64,000 bases of DNA from Echinometra lucunter (GCA_029962745.1 JAPZVO010000101.1:30580-94579), one strand, 5' to 3'. Positions 42,722-55,140 are shown, counted from the first letter of the stretch. Made by a program: numbers and translations. The notes: generated from the sequence alone by a model not told the origin.

Positions 42722-43779
42722 TACTTATACTCATGCAACGCAACTTCAGTCACTGAAAATGATATTCAAGTTTGTGCCTACATGTATTTCCTTAGCTTGC
42801 CTTAATTTGCCATTTTCAGAGATTAAATTGTAAATACATAGGCCTATATATGTGTATGTACATTTTGTACTTAAGTGTTGTACAGTTGCAATAGTTTTGT
42901 ACTTAAGCATTGTACAGTTGCAATAGTGGAAGATTGATAAATGTATGAGTGGCGCTCATCTCAGCTTGATGTAATATAGCATGATCAGTACATCACTGAT
43001 TTTGGTTTGGTGGGATGTAGATTCCCAAGTCAATTTTATCTTCTTCTTAAAAGTACTCCATGTCTCATGAAGTGTCGCAATTGCAGAATTTATTTCATTA
43101 TCAAATGTCACACCAGAATATTTCAACTACCAATAAATCATGACCATTCTACTTTGCTGCAGTATAAGTTGCCCAGAAAAATGGAAAGTGATAGGTGTGA
43201 TACATGTATGAGTGGTACTTATTAAGTAAAATTTGCAGCAGCATGTTGCACAGTTTACTGCTGTAATAGTTTCATATGTATGAGCTGTGATTCTATTGTG
43301 ATATGCTCTAGTTTACTTGCCTTCGTTGTGCCTTTTCCCAGTTTTATGCCAATTATTTCCAGTGCAGTTTTATTAAGACACGGTTGAAGAAACATAACAC
43401 TGTGTAGAATGTAAACTATACTGTTAATATTTTCTCTTGTATGAGTTAGTGTGAAAACATAAAGTATTCATGGATATTGAAGAACGATCACCATTAGAAT
43501 TCAAAAGGAGTTCTGAATTTTTCAGTTATAAGCCTGTCGACATATGCACCTGTTTGTTTGAAAATATGAATAGCTTGTGCTAAGTTTGTTTAGCAAGAAA
43601 TGTTTTGTGCATTGGCATAACTCACAAATTATAAAGGAAAAAGAATCTTGAACTTGACTAGAAAAATATTCTGACAAAATTATGTAATGTATGTACATGT
43701 AACGTGTCTTGTAAGTTGACTGTTTTTGTTGCATTTTTATGCTATTGGGCTTATATGATGATCATATAGCAATTGACAC

Positions 43780-43955
43780 CATCGGGGCGTACGCATTTTT
43801 TTTTTTTTTTTTTTTTTGGGGGGGGGACAAGACGTGTAAAATTTTCGAAAAAGCCCAAATGCTAGGGAGCAAAGCCACCGAGCTGGTCACGAGGCCTTTT
43901 TTGCATTTCTCAAAAATTCTGGGCCCCCCCCCCCTCCCCGGTGCGTACGGGCATG
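43780..43955. repeat. Short element with GGGGCGTACGCA ends, T23 and G/C runs
   Basis: GGGGCGTACGCA at the left pairs with TGCGTACGGGC at the right. A T23-G9 junction follows the left end and a C12-TCCCC run precedes the right end. It is nested inside the 4.5-kb element and belongs to the G-run/C-run family. Confidence 0.55.
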
Positions 43956-45195
43956 GACTACATGTAATGTACGTTCTGAGTAGGGAAAAATATTTCTTTA
44001 CAGGGGCTTTTTCCTACTTCCCTACTTCTGTTCACAATTCATTCCGAATTACATTTTGCATTGAACCTAATGACAATTTTATGGGAGTTCTTTTGCAACT
44101 TACAAGGGCTATTTTTTTACATTTGGGAGGCAATTCATCTTTAGCCCCCCAGTATTTTTCCCCCTACTAATTCCCCACTAAGTACTTAATTGGAGGTTCA
44201 TAGCGTATTCCCTAATTTATTACTTGTTACTTGCCAATGTGTTTGCCAGTTTCTACATCACCATTTTCACTTTATTGCTGTTACTGATAATGTGAACCTC
44301 GAATTTTTCTTGGAGGAAAGAATAAACATTGAACGTTACTTAATTGATATGATCTGTAGCCTGTTAAATCTTATTTGGGTGGCATAGTTTCGCAAATTCT
44401 CTTTTATATATCTTTTGTCCTTTTGGTAGTTTGTATGTGTGTTTGACTGTTTGACTGTTTGTTGTTGTTTTTGTGAAGTGCGCTGAAATATATGAAGTTG
44501 ATTGAGTAAAAGTTTGTTTAAGCATTTGTGTAATGAAGAATGACATCGTGTGTGTGAGTTTATATGTGGTGTTGGGAGGACTGAGCACATGAATAATATT
44601 ACATGTGCATGTACTGTGATTGTGTGAAAGTGACTCATAAGTCCCCCCCCCCCCCTTCCCCTGAGGGAAAAAAATGAAAGTTTAATCGACTTTTTAAATT
44701 TAGATTTTCAAAATCAGGGGGTATGAATGAATTTGGACAAATTATGTTAAGGATGTTCATTGAAATACATGTACAAATCACATCCCTCCACCTCAGTTTA
44801 AAAAAAAAAAAATCTTAATTCATTCCACGTATTTCTTTTTATTTTATGAGAAGCTCCCTCCCCAAATATTAAAAAATCAAATTAGATAAGGAAATGTGTC
44901 TTGAAAGAGAACCCAAACTTAAAGAAAACTGACAAGAAAATTATAAGGAAACTAACTGCTAAAGAGAAATTTAGTTACTAAAATGGAGAATAACGTATTA
45001 TCTTGAAAGAGTTGATTAGAAGCTTTCTTTATTCATCTTGGCAAAAATAATAACTTATACTACCGATGTGCAAGTAGATAATGCACACGGTCAATTGGCT
45101 TATGAATAGGTAGGCCAACCTCAGAATGCATGGCCTCTTTGGAGAAAATTTCAAAACAGAATTGACAGTGTCATATACGGTCGAGTGGGCTTGCC

Positions 45196-45226
45196 GAAGA
45201 GACCGAGGACTAAGCAAGATGGCGGC
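45196..45226 (+). promoter_or_regulatory. YY1-like CAAGATGGCGGC word in the right arm
   Basis: AGCAAGATGGCGGCG fits the animal YY1 binding consensus (AANATGGCGNC). The left arm has the same word on the opposite strand near 41680, so the two copies point outward from the element. The 78-codon open frame crossing it is considered a by-product. Confidence 0.4.
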
Positions 45227-45533
45227 GTGTGCACTCAAGCGAATCGCCCAGCGGGTCCGACGGCGATACCGCGATGCGTGCTTTGTGAATGGGTATGCGC
45301 CTTGTACGTCTTCTATTTCTGTGGCTTATACAGCTAGAGATAGCAAAATGCATGGTGGGTAATGACGTATTTCCGCACTCTCTCACACCGTAATATTACG
45401 CTTTCGCTCAAAACGGACTTCAATGGTTTAGTGTGAACAGAAACCAGAAGCGTTTTGGAAGCGTTTTGAAAGTGATACGTCATGAAATATAACGGCATGG
45501 ATATTCCGTTTCGGCAGTGTGAAAACAGTATAA

Positions 45534-46340
45534 GTGTAACAGAAAATGAATACGTGTATTGCTAAAAGAATTAGCTTTAAAAAAAATTGATCCCATACCA
45601 TGTGAATAGTCGCTATAACTTTTAGCTATGAAGCGTGTAGTATCAAATTCCTTACGTATATCATACCATATCGCAGAGGAAAGTTTTATAGCTTGTTGTT
45701 GATACAGGCCTATAAAAATACACTTTCGACTTTGGAAGAGGGGTTTTCATCAACTGAAACCAGCCCTATAATCAATCTTGTTTACTTCTTATCAGTGTTT
45801 ATGGGATATTGCTATGTAAAATTAAAAGAGTCATGCGTGCCTCATGCGGCGCAGTATGATGACAGAGAATCCTTCATAGGCCATGGGCCGAGGCATGATT
45901 TAGGGCTTATTTTTTTAGTTGGTCCACCTCTGGGAAGTACCTAATTTTGTGCTAGTTATGTCCCAAAGAGGTATATGAAGCATGAATGCAATGTTCCCAT
46001 ATCTGAATTTTGGGCGTTAAGGATTAACAGCCAAAAAACAAAGAACAAGGTAGATTTGGTTGCTAAGGACATGTTTCTCCCTAGCAACGGGGGTATTTAT
46101 ACCTGTATATCACTCAGAACAATGCTAAATGTGGTATACATGACACCAAACACACATACCATCCTTCCACACATGCTTACACACACCCACACCCACACAC
46201 TCAAGTCATATATACATGTATACAGTATATGTATATGTATGTATTTTGTTGCTGATAACAATGTTGAAAATGTATCTGACCTTTGTGATTTATTAGATAT
46301 GATGTGAATGACACAACAAAACACCCATAAACACACCCTC

Positions 46341-46372
<32 letters not shown>

Positions 46373-47815
46373 AAATAAGAAATATTTTGAACACTCCCCC
46401 CCCCCCCCACCCCCCTGCTCTACTGCTATACATGTATGTATTTCTCCTACAAGTTCTCTGCAAAGCAATTACATACATGTGTCACCATATAAACTCTACT
46501 GATTCTCATCCCAAGAAATTAAATATCACTCATTGCTGCTCAGTTTATGGTGCTTTATTTGATTCATTGATTGACACATTTTATATAGCCAAGACTGTCA
46601 AACTTGTTATGCTGAGTTTAGGCAGGTCCATGATGTCCACAAACTCCAAAATTTTAAAAAAGTGGGTAACTCCGGAATTTATTTTGCTGGGGGCACCAAG
46701 TATGCTAAATAATAAATATTCCTGCTTTTGTTAGGGACAGCAATACACCTGTCTAATTACATAAGACATTTATTCTAATTTGACGCCAAAACTTGAGAGA
46801 GTGTGACAGAATGAATTATTATGAAGAACATACATGTAGCACATATTGCGACATTGTAGAAGATCTTTGTGAGCAAAAACAATTATAAAATAAATTATGG
46901 AGCTCAATACTTTTTTTTTTTAATTGTGGGGAGTGTGCACATTGTGGTCCACTGTAAACCCAGCATTAGATACATGTAGTCATCATAACAGGGTCCACAT
47001 TTTAGCAATTTATGAAACGTAAACAAAGTTCATCAACAACTTTCCATAGTTTTGAGACTTTAGTAGAGTCTCATGCTTATATGATATACAGTTTCTTATG
47101 ACTAATCTCACTGTTGAGTTAAGTATAGAGAGAGACAGAGACAGAGAGAGAAGAGTAAAGAAAATCAAACAATATGAACAGATGGTAATTTAAATATTTA
47201 ACAAACCTATCATTACAGTTAACATTCTTTGATAACTAATTATTTTCGTGTGGATTGGGGAAACTTGAATAAGCACATCCCTAGTCATGATCTAGGGAAA
47301 GAAAGCATAACATTTTTGAGCACTATGCACTTTTTTGTTTCGATTGCCTGCTACATGTATTTGCTACATGTATTTACAGAAGAATAACAATATGCATTAA
47401 TCCACTGAAAAAAGCTCAGATATCACTTCAAAAATGCATGTATTTTTCTTTCAAATTACAATAATCATATTGATATAAAATCACACAGCATTCTAAACAT
47501 TTGTAAACTAATCCCATAAAAACATTGGAATGTTTTCTCATCATACAGGTAGCAGAGCTATCCTATACATGTACATGTATTATAAAATTCTGAAGTGAAA
47601 TCTTATATAATCCACATCATAATTTGATTCCTTTTTAAAAAAAATTTACTCCATTCCTGGACAAATGATTGTCTTCTTTACAGAAATGAAATAGAATATA
47701 GATGGATGCCTATCTTTTTTGTTTTTCAAACATGCTAAACCTAGAGCACTAGTATTGTTACTGTATAGTTTACAATACATGCATATTACCAAGGAGTTAG
47801 GAAGATCTAGATGTT
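45534..47815. other. No gene seen; AC microsatellites
   Basis: (AC)n-rich blocks occur at 46.15-46.21 and 46.33-46.38 kb, with a C12 run near 46.40 kb. The rest is AT-rich intron-like or intergenic DNA with no supportable frame. Confidence 0.5.
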
Positions 47816-48021
47816 ACCAAATACATGTGTTATAGTCCGTGGGCCAGAGGGGGCTACCGTGCAACCCCCCCCCCTCCCCCCTCTGACCCTCCGCCATGGG
47901 TATCATTTTGTTCTTTGGTATCTCTAGTATCAGAAAAACGAATGTTTCGAGGAATAAACTCAAATAGACTATGATTTCTAAGCCATTTTTTAAAGCAATG
48001 TCAAAATTCATGGTTTTCAAA

Positions 48022-49316
48022 TTTTGACCCTTTTCTTGAGGTATGCGATTTTTGAACTCTGGATATAGGCTATATCGCAACCAAAATTTGATTTTTTTTT
48101 GTTGAAATTCCTAGCATACGGGCTTCAACGTATTAGCAATCAACATGCAAAATTGTAGCTTCTTATGTAATCATTCACATATGCAAATTAAGCTATTAAA
48201 TTTGCATATCATTAAACACGGAATTTTCCTGTTAAAAATATGTTCAAAAATCAATTAAAAGTTTATTTTCTTTTTCCTGACCTATCAATAATATATTTTC
48301 CATGAAACATCATATCATTCTCTTCATCTGTATCTCTACTTATTGAAAAATGATATCCCAAAGGTCAACTCTTACCCTAGGCTATGTTTTTAGATCCTTT
48401 TGAAACTATGTCGAGGTGAGATTTTCTTCTTGTTTTGTCCGTTTTTCAGTTGTTGTTTTTTTTTTCATTTCTTGAGGTATGTGATTTTTTAACTCTGGAT
48501 ATAGGCTATATCGCAATCAAAATTTGATATTTTTTGTTGAAATTCCTAGCATAGGGGCTTCAATGTATGAGCAGTCAACATGCAAAATTTTAGCTGCTTA
48601 TGTAATCATTCACATATGCAAATTAAGCTATTAAATTTGCATATCATTAAACACGGAATTTTCCTGTTAAAAATATGTTCAAAAATCAATTAAAAGTTTA
48701 TTTTCTTTTTCCTGACCTATCAATAATATATTTTCCATGAAACATCATATCATTCTCTTCATCTGTATCTCTACTTATTGAAAAATGATATCCCAAAGGT
48801 CAACTCTTACCCTAGGCTATGTTTTTAGATCCTTTTGAAACTATGTCGAGGTGAGATTTTCTTCTTGTTTTGTCCGTTTTTCAGTTGTTGTTTTTTTTTT
48901 CATTTCTTGAGGTATGTGATTTTTTAACTCTGGATATAGGCTATATCGCAACCAAAATTTAATATTTTTGTTGAAATTCCTAGCATAGGGGCTTCAACGT
49001 ATTAGCAATCAACATGCAAAATTTTAGCTGCTTATGTAATCATTCACATATGCAAATTAAGCTATTAAATTTGCATTTAATTAACACGGAATTTTTCTGT
49101 TAAAAATATGTTTAAAATCAATTAAAAGTTTATTTTCTTTTTCCTGACCTATCAATAATATATTTTCCATGAAACATCATATCATTCTCTTCATCTGTAT
49201 CTCTTCTTATTGAAAAATGATATCCCAAAGGTCAACTCTTACCCGAGGCTATGTTTTTAGATCCTTTTGAAACTATGTCGAGGTGAGATTTTCTTCTTAT
49301 TTTGTCCGTTTTTCAG
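48022..49316 (+). repeat. Left TIR: three tandem ~435-bp units
   Basis: Units start at CTTGAGGTATG (48035, 48471, 48906), with periods 436 and 435. Each contains GGATATAGGCTATATCGCAA, an ATATGCAAATT...AATTTGCATAT inverted pair, TCCTGACCTATCAATAATAT, and ends GTTTTGTCCGTTTTTCAG. The third ends at TTTTTCAG (49316) without the TTGTTG(T)n linker. Units are about 95 per cent alike by eye. Confidence 0.93.
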
Positions 49317-49495
49317 GGCAAATATATTCGAATCTGAAACAAACCTAAATGTCAAATTAATTTTACCTAATGTCAAAGTTCAGCAATGCTATGACTTTTT
49401 TGAGAGAGCAGACTGGGAAAGGGTGGAATATAGAGAGTGTTACATAAGAACTGTTGGTCATAAAACTAATAGTGATGGACAACACCTTTTACTGG
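49317..49495 (+). CDS. Candidate exon 1 of the transposon gene
   Basis: The TIR unit's own 3' end (TCCGTTTTTCAG) forms a splice acceptor. From 49317 the frame is open (59 codons; KLILPNVKVQQCYDFFERAD, RVEYRECYIRTVGHKTNSDG) to a consensus donor (CTGG|GTAAGT) at 49496. Phase 1 at its end fits the next exon (G + AT = Asp). The acidic-basic mix looks like real protein. Its link to the main ORF at 50440 is not resolved. Function unknown. Confidence 0.45.
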
Positions 49496-50028
49496 GTAAG
49501 TGTCAAGTGTCAATTTCCCATGAAAGCCCATGTCTGATAATCCTTAAGAAAAGATATGCAGACATTATAATGTGAGTTCTCCATGATGGGTGACAAACAA
49601 CATCCATGCTGCTCTTTTGGAAGGGAGTACATTGGTCCTAACATGTCACAACTAAAGTAAGTATTTATGTGTGTCTGTTTAATTATTCATACATATGGTT
49701 ATATAATGGGTCGAAAGCTTTAGTCAGATAATGTATGATATAGAAGAATAATTCAGGATACATTTAAGTTGCTTTCAACTACCCAAATAATTAAACAAGG
49801 TGAGCCAAATACAAATGCAAATAAATTTTGTTGTTATCAAAATGTGTTTTGCCTGATTAAAAAGTATTCTTACTTTTCCCGTTTCTTTCTTACCATTTCT
49901 CCTTTAAAAAACAAATCAAAGGGGGGGAAGCTTTGCCCACCCCCCGTATCGCGCCGGACCAGAATATTATTTTTTTGTCCATACCCTGTGTATTTTCACT
50001 CAAAATAATCTATCTCTCTCTTATTTAG

Positions 50029-50134
50029 ATGGTACATCTAACAGTGGACGGTATTCTTTTGGAAGGAATTACAACCTGCTAATCCTAAGCATTTATATCA
50101 TTGACATACAAAAGTGCAATGCTCCTCACATAAA
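50029..50134 (+). CDS. Candidate exon 2 of the transposon gene
   Basis: A good acceptor (CTATCTCTCTCTTATTTAG) precedes GATGGTACATCT... and the frame stays open as DGTSNSGRYSFGRNYNLLIL and on to APHIK, with a donor-like AA|GTACGT at 50135. It is in phase with exon 1. Joined directly to the ATGATGG at 50440 it would give AAA TGA, a stop. So either another exon intervenes, the junction differs, or this is a separate short protein. Confidence 0.42.
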
Positions 50135-50439
50135 GTACGTATTCATTGTTTAAAGATTATTTATTCTTTCGGTTGATACATTAGGCCTTCAGCTTTTAGT
50201 CAAAAATATTTTAGAGTAATTAAAGATACATTTACTTTTAGTTGCTATATTTATTACAAAGTGTTAGCCTAGTACCAAACAGAGTTTGTAATTATTTCAA
50301 ATGCATCATACGCAATGAAAAATTAAATATTTGTAAAAATATATGTTCTATCTTTATTCTGTCCCTTACCCTTCTCCTCTTTTTTTCTTTTACTAATTAA
50401 TGATGTATATTTCCTTGTATCGTTTCTTGCATTATGTAG

Positions 50440-53400
50440 ATGATGGAACAAAGAAGAGAAAAAAGGAAATGTGCAGAACCAAACCAAGGTGGAGGGAAAC
50501 GTCTGCAAGAATGTATTATTCATCATTCCAGCTCAAGATATGGACCATTCACATATTTGCACAACACCAAGAATCCACATGAGCGATTGAACATGTTAAA
50601 AAGAATTCGAGATCGCAGGCTTTCACAACCAGTCGGATCAGCGAATAGAATGCAAGAAGCATGTAAGCTCATACCGGAAGATATCTCAGATGAGCATGGG
50701 TATCATAGAGAATGCTACCAAATCTTCACAAATCACTTAGATCGATTGTCCGATTCTGAAAGGGAGGCAGGTCCATCGACATCTCGCCATACCAGATCTT
50801 CATCTAGTAGAGTCGTATTCACACCTGACTGCATCTTTTGCCAAAATGAAGCACAAAAAACAGTGAAAGTGAAAGGCTGCTGGACAACAGAATCTACCAC
50901 TATATTTGAATTTGGAGGTTGGCAATCTGTTGTTGAAACGGCAGAGAAAATAGGAGATCAACAGTTGTTACTGAGGATACGAGGAGTTGACTTGTTCGCA
51001 GCGGAAGCAAGGTACCACAGAAGCTGCCGAAGCAGGTATGTTGCGAGATGCAAACTCTCTAACTCGGGAAGCAACGAAGAAGAGAAGGACAGACAGAGAC
51101 ACATGGAAGAGGCACACATGGAAGCATTTGCCAGTGTATGCAGACTTGTAGATGAAGAGATTTTGAACAAGTCGAGGATTTTGAAACTGAGTGACCTCAA
51201 TGAACAATATAAAGAGACACTAAAAGACACTCCATTTGCTAACCCAAAGTACAGATCGACTAAACTAAAGAGTAAGCTTGAGAAATGTGATGTGTATAGG
51301 GGTAAATTATCCTTTTGTAAAGTAGATGGTAAGGGTAAGTTTGAGAGCTACTTGGTATACAATTCTCAAATAAGTGTAAAGAAAACAATTCAGAGTATGC
51401 ATGACCTAAGTTCAAGTGGCACATTGTTAGATGTAGCTCTTTTCCTCCGCAGAAGTATCATAAAGGCTTTTGAAGAGTCTGCAGAACTCCCATGGCCATC
51501 AACTGCAGATGCTTTAGCTGCCAGGGATGACAAACTGCCTGGTGAACTCGAAAAGTTCTTGAGCACGCTGTTAGCTGGCACTAACTTACACAATTCAATT
51601 AGGGTGAGGAGATTAGTTGAGTCAATTGGGCAAGATATTTGCCGAGCAGTAACAAATGGTCAGTGGAAAATGACAAAACACATCTTGCTATGCATGACCC
51701 TCAGACATCTTTTCCGCCGTGCCCAATTGATCACTTTGCTTAATCGTTTTGGTCATTCAGAAAGCTATTCATTCTCTCTTGAGATTGAAACGGCCATCGG
51801 ACAAGCCCTTCAGCAATCGTCCAGTCTTTTGTCAAGACAGGTAGTCCGTAACCCTGTCGAACCAACACTCTTCCATTCAGATTTTGATAACTTTGACCAA
51901 TTTGTGTCAAGTCTAACAGGTTCTGGTTCTATCCACACAGCTCATGGGATTATGATGCAGGAAGTTTCTTCAAGTGAATCCGCTGCAGAGCCAAAGGAAC
52001 CAGAACCATCGTTGTTACGTACCAAGGAACGTTCAATGGCTGTCCAACACGAAAATGCTCTCCCACCGTGCTATGTCGACCGAAAAGCCTGTCCAGATTT
52101 TCGCATACAGCACTGGAAGAAGAAGGTTGGTGATGAAGCTTTCAGTCTGCAAGTAAAAATCTGATGTGGATTCTCACTCGTAAAGCAAGCAGTGACAGAG
52201 CACAGGAAATACCAGGTTTGGCTGGATTTGTTTCATCTACAGGTGATGCTCCTGAAAACATGACGACGGTTGACTACTATCCAGTGATAAATCACCCAAT
52301 AACAGACAACAGTACAGTGCAGCAGTGTTTGAGAGCAGCTGAAGAAGCAAGTCATGAGGTTGGTCAAGAATATGTCTTTACGACCTTTGACTTGGGTGTT
52401 TGCATGAAAGCCTACCCGATCTTGTGGAGCAATCCTGCCAGGTACAGGAATCACATCATATTGATTGGCACATTTCACATCATTTGTGCCTACTTCAAAA
52501 TGCTTGGTAAGAAGATAGAAGGATCTGGACTGCAGGATATCCTGATCGAAGCTGGTCTGATGTCTTCTGGTTCAGTGAAAGGTGTAATGACAGGGAAGAA
52601 CTATGAAAGGAGTTTACACTGTCACAAGACAATGTTGGAGTGCTTGGAAAGACTCCTTTTGGAGGAGTTCCTTTCAGTGGCTGGCAAAGACTCACTACTC
52701 TCAGACATCCCAGAGACTTCAAGGAGGAAATTTGAAGAACTCGTACTTCCACAAACAAGTGCAACACTTGCTGAAGTCCTGTGTGATAAATATCTGACAA
52801 CATTGCTGGTATCCTACGATAGCTTCAAATCTGATGTACGAAAGGGATCGCTCGGAACGACCGCACAGTTTTGGTTGTCATACATGTATTGCATTTGGCT
52901 TGTACTCTCTGTGACTAGATCGGTGAAAGAGAACAACTTCGAACTGTACTTGCATTGCTTATTTGTTTTGCCTGAACTATTCTTCACCTTTGGCGGCCAT
53001 AACTACTCTCGCTACCTGACCTACCTCGCGGTGTTCATGGCCAACATAGAAGATTCACATCCAGGTGCACTGACCTTGCTCAAGAGAGGTGCGATAAGTG
53101 TTGCACGGCCATGCATACCAGGTAGCCGATGTCATGTTGACAAGACAATTGAAGAAACAATCATGAATCATGGCAAATCTCGAGGTGGTGGTAGTAGTGG
53201 CATAGGACTGTCAGGCATTACTGAGAACTACAGGGCGTATCAGAGATGAGCGAGGACATCAACGGAGCGTGCACACTTTCTCTCGGCAACTCTGAGCCTT
53301 GCAGACATGACTTCTGACACTAAACACGGAACCAAACATCGCGATCAACGCCCAAGTGAGATCAGAAAAAGTGAGACATCTGTAAAGAAAGCCATCTCTG

Positions 53401-55140
53401 CTGTGAAGAGCTTCCTCAATCCATTTGATGTAGATGACAAAACTGGCTTGTATGTACTGTCTTCTGGTGCACGTGTTCCTCCTGATGTTGAGAAAGATGT
53501 CCTACACGCAATTACAGTGGGCAAAGAACAGAAGGAGAAGTTCATCAAGGAACGACTGGAGAAAAAGACAGGATTTTCTGATCCTGTCAAGAATCTCAAG
53601 CTCAAGAATATGGCTGCAACGACGAAAACTGTGAAGTTGAAAACATCAGATCGAAAACTTGTAGAATACAAGCAACAAGGTGACATTGCTTTTCAACTTA
53701 TGGTGAAAGCTCAACTATCAGGAGTTCAACTCGACCTACGGGAAATTATGAAGTTCTCCCTGACTCCTGTCCCCTACTCTTTAGGTACTTCAGATATTTT
53801 TTTTTCCAAAACTGACAAGTCTAAGGGGCTACACTACCTTCTGAAAGATGTTGACAATGCACAACCTCCCGGGACCAGCAGAACATTAGTAGTTGAAGAT
53901 GGCAATGCTGTGGTTCTACTACTTAAAGGAGGTTCCAGGAAACTTCAAAGATATTGGCCGGAAAATCTTCAATCTAATGTCATCCAAACCAGATGTTGTC
54001 TTCAGTACTGACATGTTCAAACCAAACTCAGTGAAGTCATGTGAACGGGTTCGACGTGGCAATGCTGAAAAGAGAATCATCAAGGGTGCAATGACAAAGA
54101 AACCAAGTGACTGGAAGCACTTTTTGTCTAATGATGAGAATAAGAAGCAACTTACTGCTATGCTTCTGCATGTGTGGGGTGAAGATGAGATGGGCCAGAA
54201 GTTGCAAGGAACAAAGATCATCTTCATAAAGGAAGGAGAAGCCACACTTCTTACTTCCACAAATGGGAAGGAAACCCTCCGGACAGAATTATCAGATATA
54301 AAGTCTGACCAAGAAGAAACGGATTCCCGAGTTGCTCTGTACTGCAAATTTGGGAAGGATCAAGGTTATCAGAATGCTCAAGTCAGGAGCCCTGACAGTG
54401 ACATATTCTTCCTACTACTCTACTATGCACATCGCATGCCTGGCATCAATCTGTTCTTTGAAAGAGGAAAGGGCAACAGAGACTGGTAGATGTTTCAACA
54501 TTAGCACATCAGTCGTCAGCAGAGTATTGCTCAGCTCTACTGGGGCTTTATGCGTTCTCGGGCTGTGACTCAACTAGTGCTTTCAAAGGTAAGGTTAAAC
54601 CCATTAAGCTCATGCAACAGCGTAACAAATTCCTGAATCCATTGGCAGAGCTTCGGGAATCATGGAATGTCTCAAAAGAACTCCTATCCAGCCTTGAAGA
54701 ATTCACCTGTACGTTGTATGGGAAACCAAGGCTCTCTGATGTCGATGAAGTCAGATACTTGATGATGAAGGAAAGATGCAAAGGAGATAAAGAGGAAATC
54801 ACAGGATCGGTGCATGTTGATCTCTCTTATTTTCCACCTTGCAAGGACTCCCTAGAACAACATATCCGTAGAGTTAACTATCAGGTGGGAATTTGGAAGA
54901 GAGCTCATGAGAAAAACCCTGTAATTCCATCTCCAACGCAAGGACACGGCTGGACAAAAAGTGGAGATGTGCTTGAACCTCTGTGGTCTACAAAAGACAT
55001 TCCCCCCCCCCCCCCCAAGGTTGGTTGATGTTCTTGAATCAATTGGAGAAGAACCCGATAACGAGGATTATTCTGAATCTGACGATGCCTGCTTTGAGTC
55101 AGATCAGGACACAGATAGTGAAGGCGAGTCTACCTGGTAG
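50440..55140 (+). pseudogene. Large transposon protein with C-terminal PIN/XPG-like nuclease, broken
   Basis: Pieces in order: frame 1 50440-52161; frame 3 52164 to about 53908; frame 1 to about 54480; frame 3 to the C-run; frame 1 to TAG at 55138-55140. The N-terminus has Cys/His pairs likely to bind zinc (HGYHRECY, DCIFCQ, EARYHRSC). The middle has conserved-looking blocks (TFHIICAYFKMLGKKIEGSG, GGHNYSRYLTYLAVFMANIE, RGAISVARPCIPGSRCHVDK). The C-terminus has nuclease motifs and an acidic tail. Lesions: one base missing near 52158, TGA for Trp at 53247-53249, an extra base near 53910, a slip near 54480, and C15 at 55002-55016. The start at ATG 50440 follows an in-frame TAG within a TTATGTAG acceptor-like word, so it could be an exon border. 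Family membership is from memory of similar animal proteins, not a search. Confidence 0.7.
53970..54600 (+). other. PIN/XPG-like nuclease domain (part of the broken transposon gene)
   Basis: STDMFKPNSVKSCERVRRG and WKHFLSNDENKKQL open the region. KSDQEETDSRVALYC (about 54301-54345) supplies an E/D cluster, RSPDSDIFFLLLYYAH (54385-54432) a D-x-D, and YAFSGCDSTSAFKGK (about 54551-54595) the GCD motif. These resemble the acidic metal-binding positions of FEN1/XPG-type PIN nucleases. The domain is split by the frameshift near 54480, before the GCD motif. All expected acidic residues remain. Confidence 0.6.

Larger units (their letters stand above)
40997..45530. mobile_element. 4.5-kb TIR DNA transposon (TAA duplication) with THAP remnant
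   Basis: The left end TACCACTTTCACACCAAAGA and the right end, read in reverse as TACTGTTTTCACACTGCCGA, are flanked by TAA (40994-40996 and 45531-45533). Inward, the arms share CGGAATA words. Further in, CCACAGAAATAGAAGACGTA (left near 41603, complement near 45308-45330) and CCGCCATCTTGxTTAGTCCT (left near 41682, right near 45205) pair imperfectly. The termini resemble the two PIF/Harbinger-like MITEs in the window. The interior holds one THAP-type zinc-finger fragment and otherwise non-coding DNA. The superfamily is inferred from the target duplication only. Confidence 0.72.

Noticed and set aside
45126..45362. 78-codon frame starting near AAGATGGCGGCG, considered as a gene start
   Set aside because: It lies in the right arm of the 4.5-kb element, and its sequence is accounted for by the inverted arm. 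No homologous protein is recognised.
47814..48021. Extension of the left TIR leftward to about 47.82 kb
   Set aside because: The right flank beyond 57605 has no matching complement, so the shared sequence ends at 48022.
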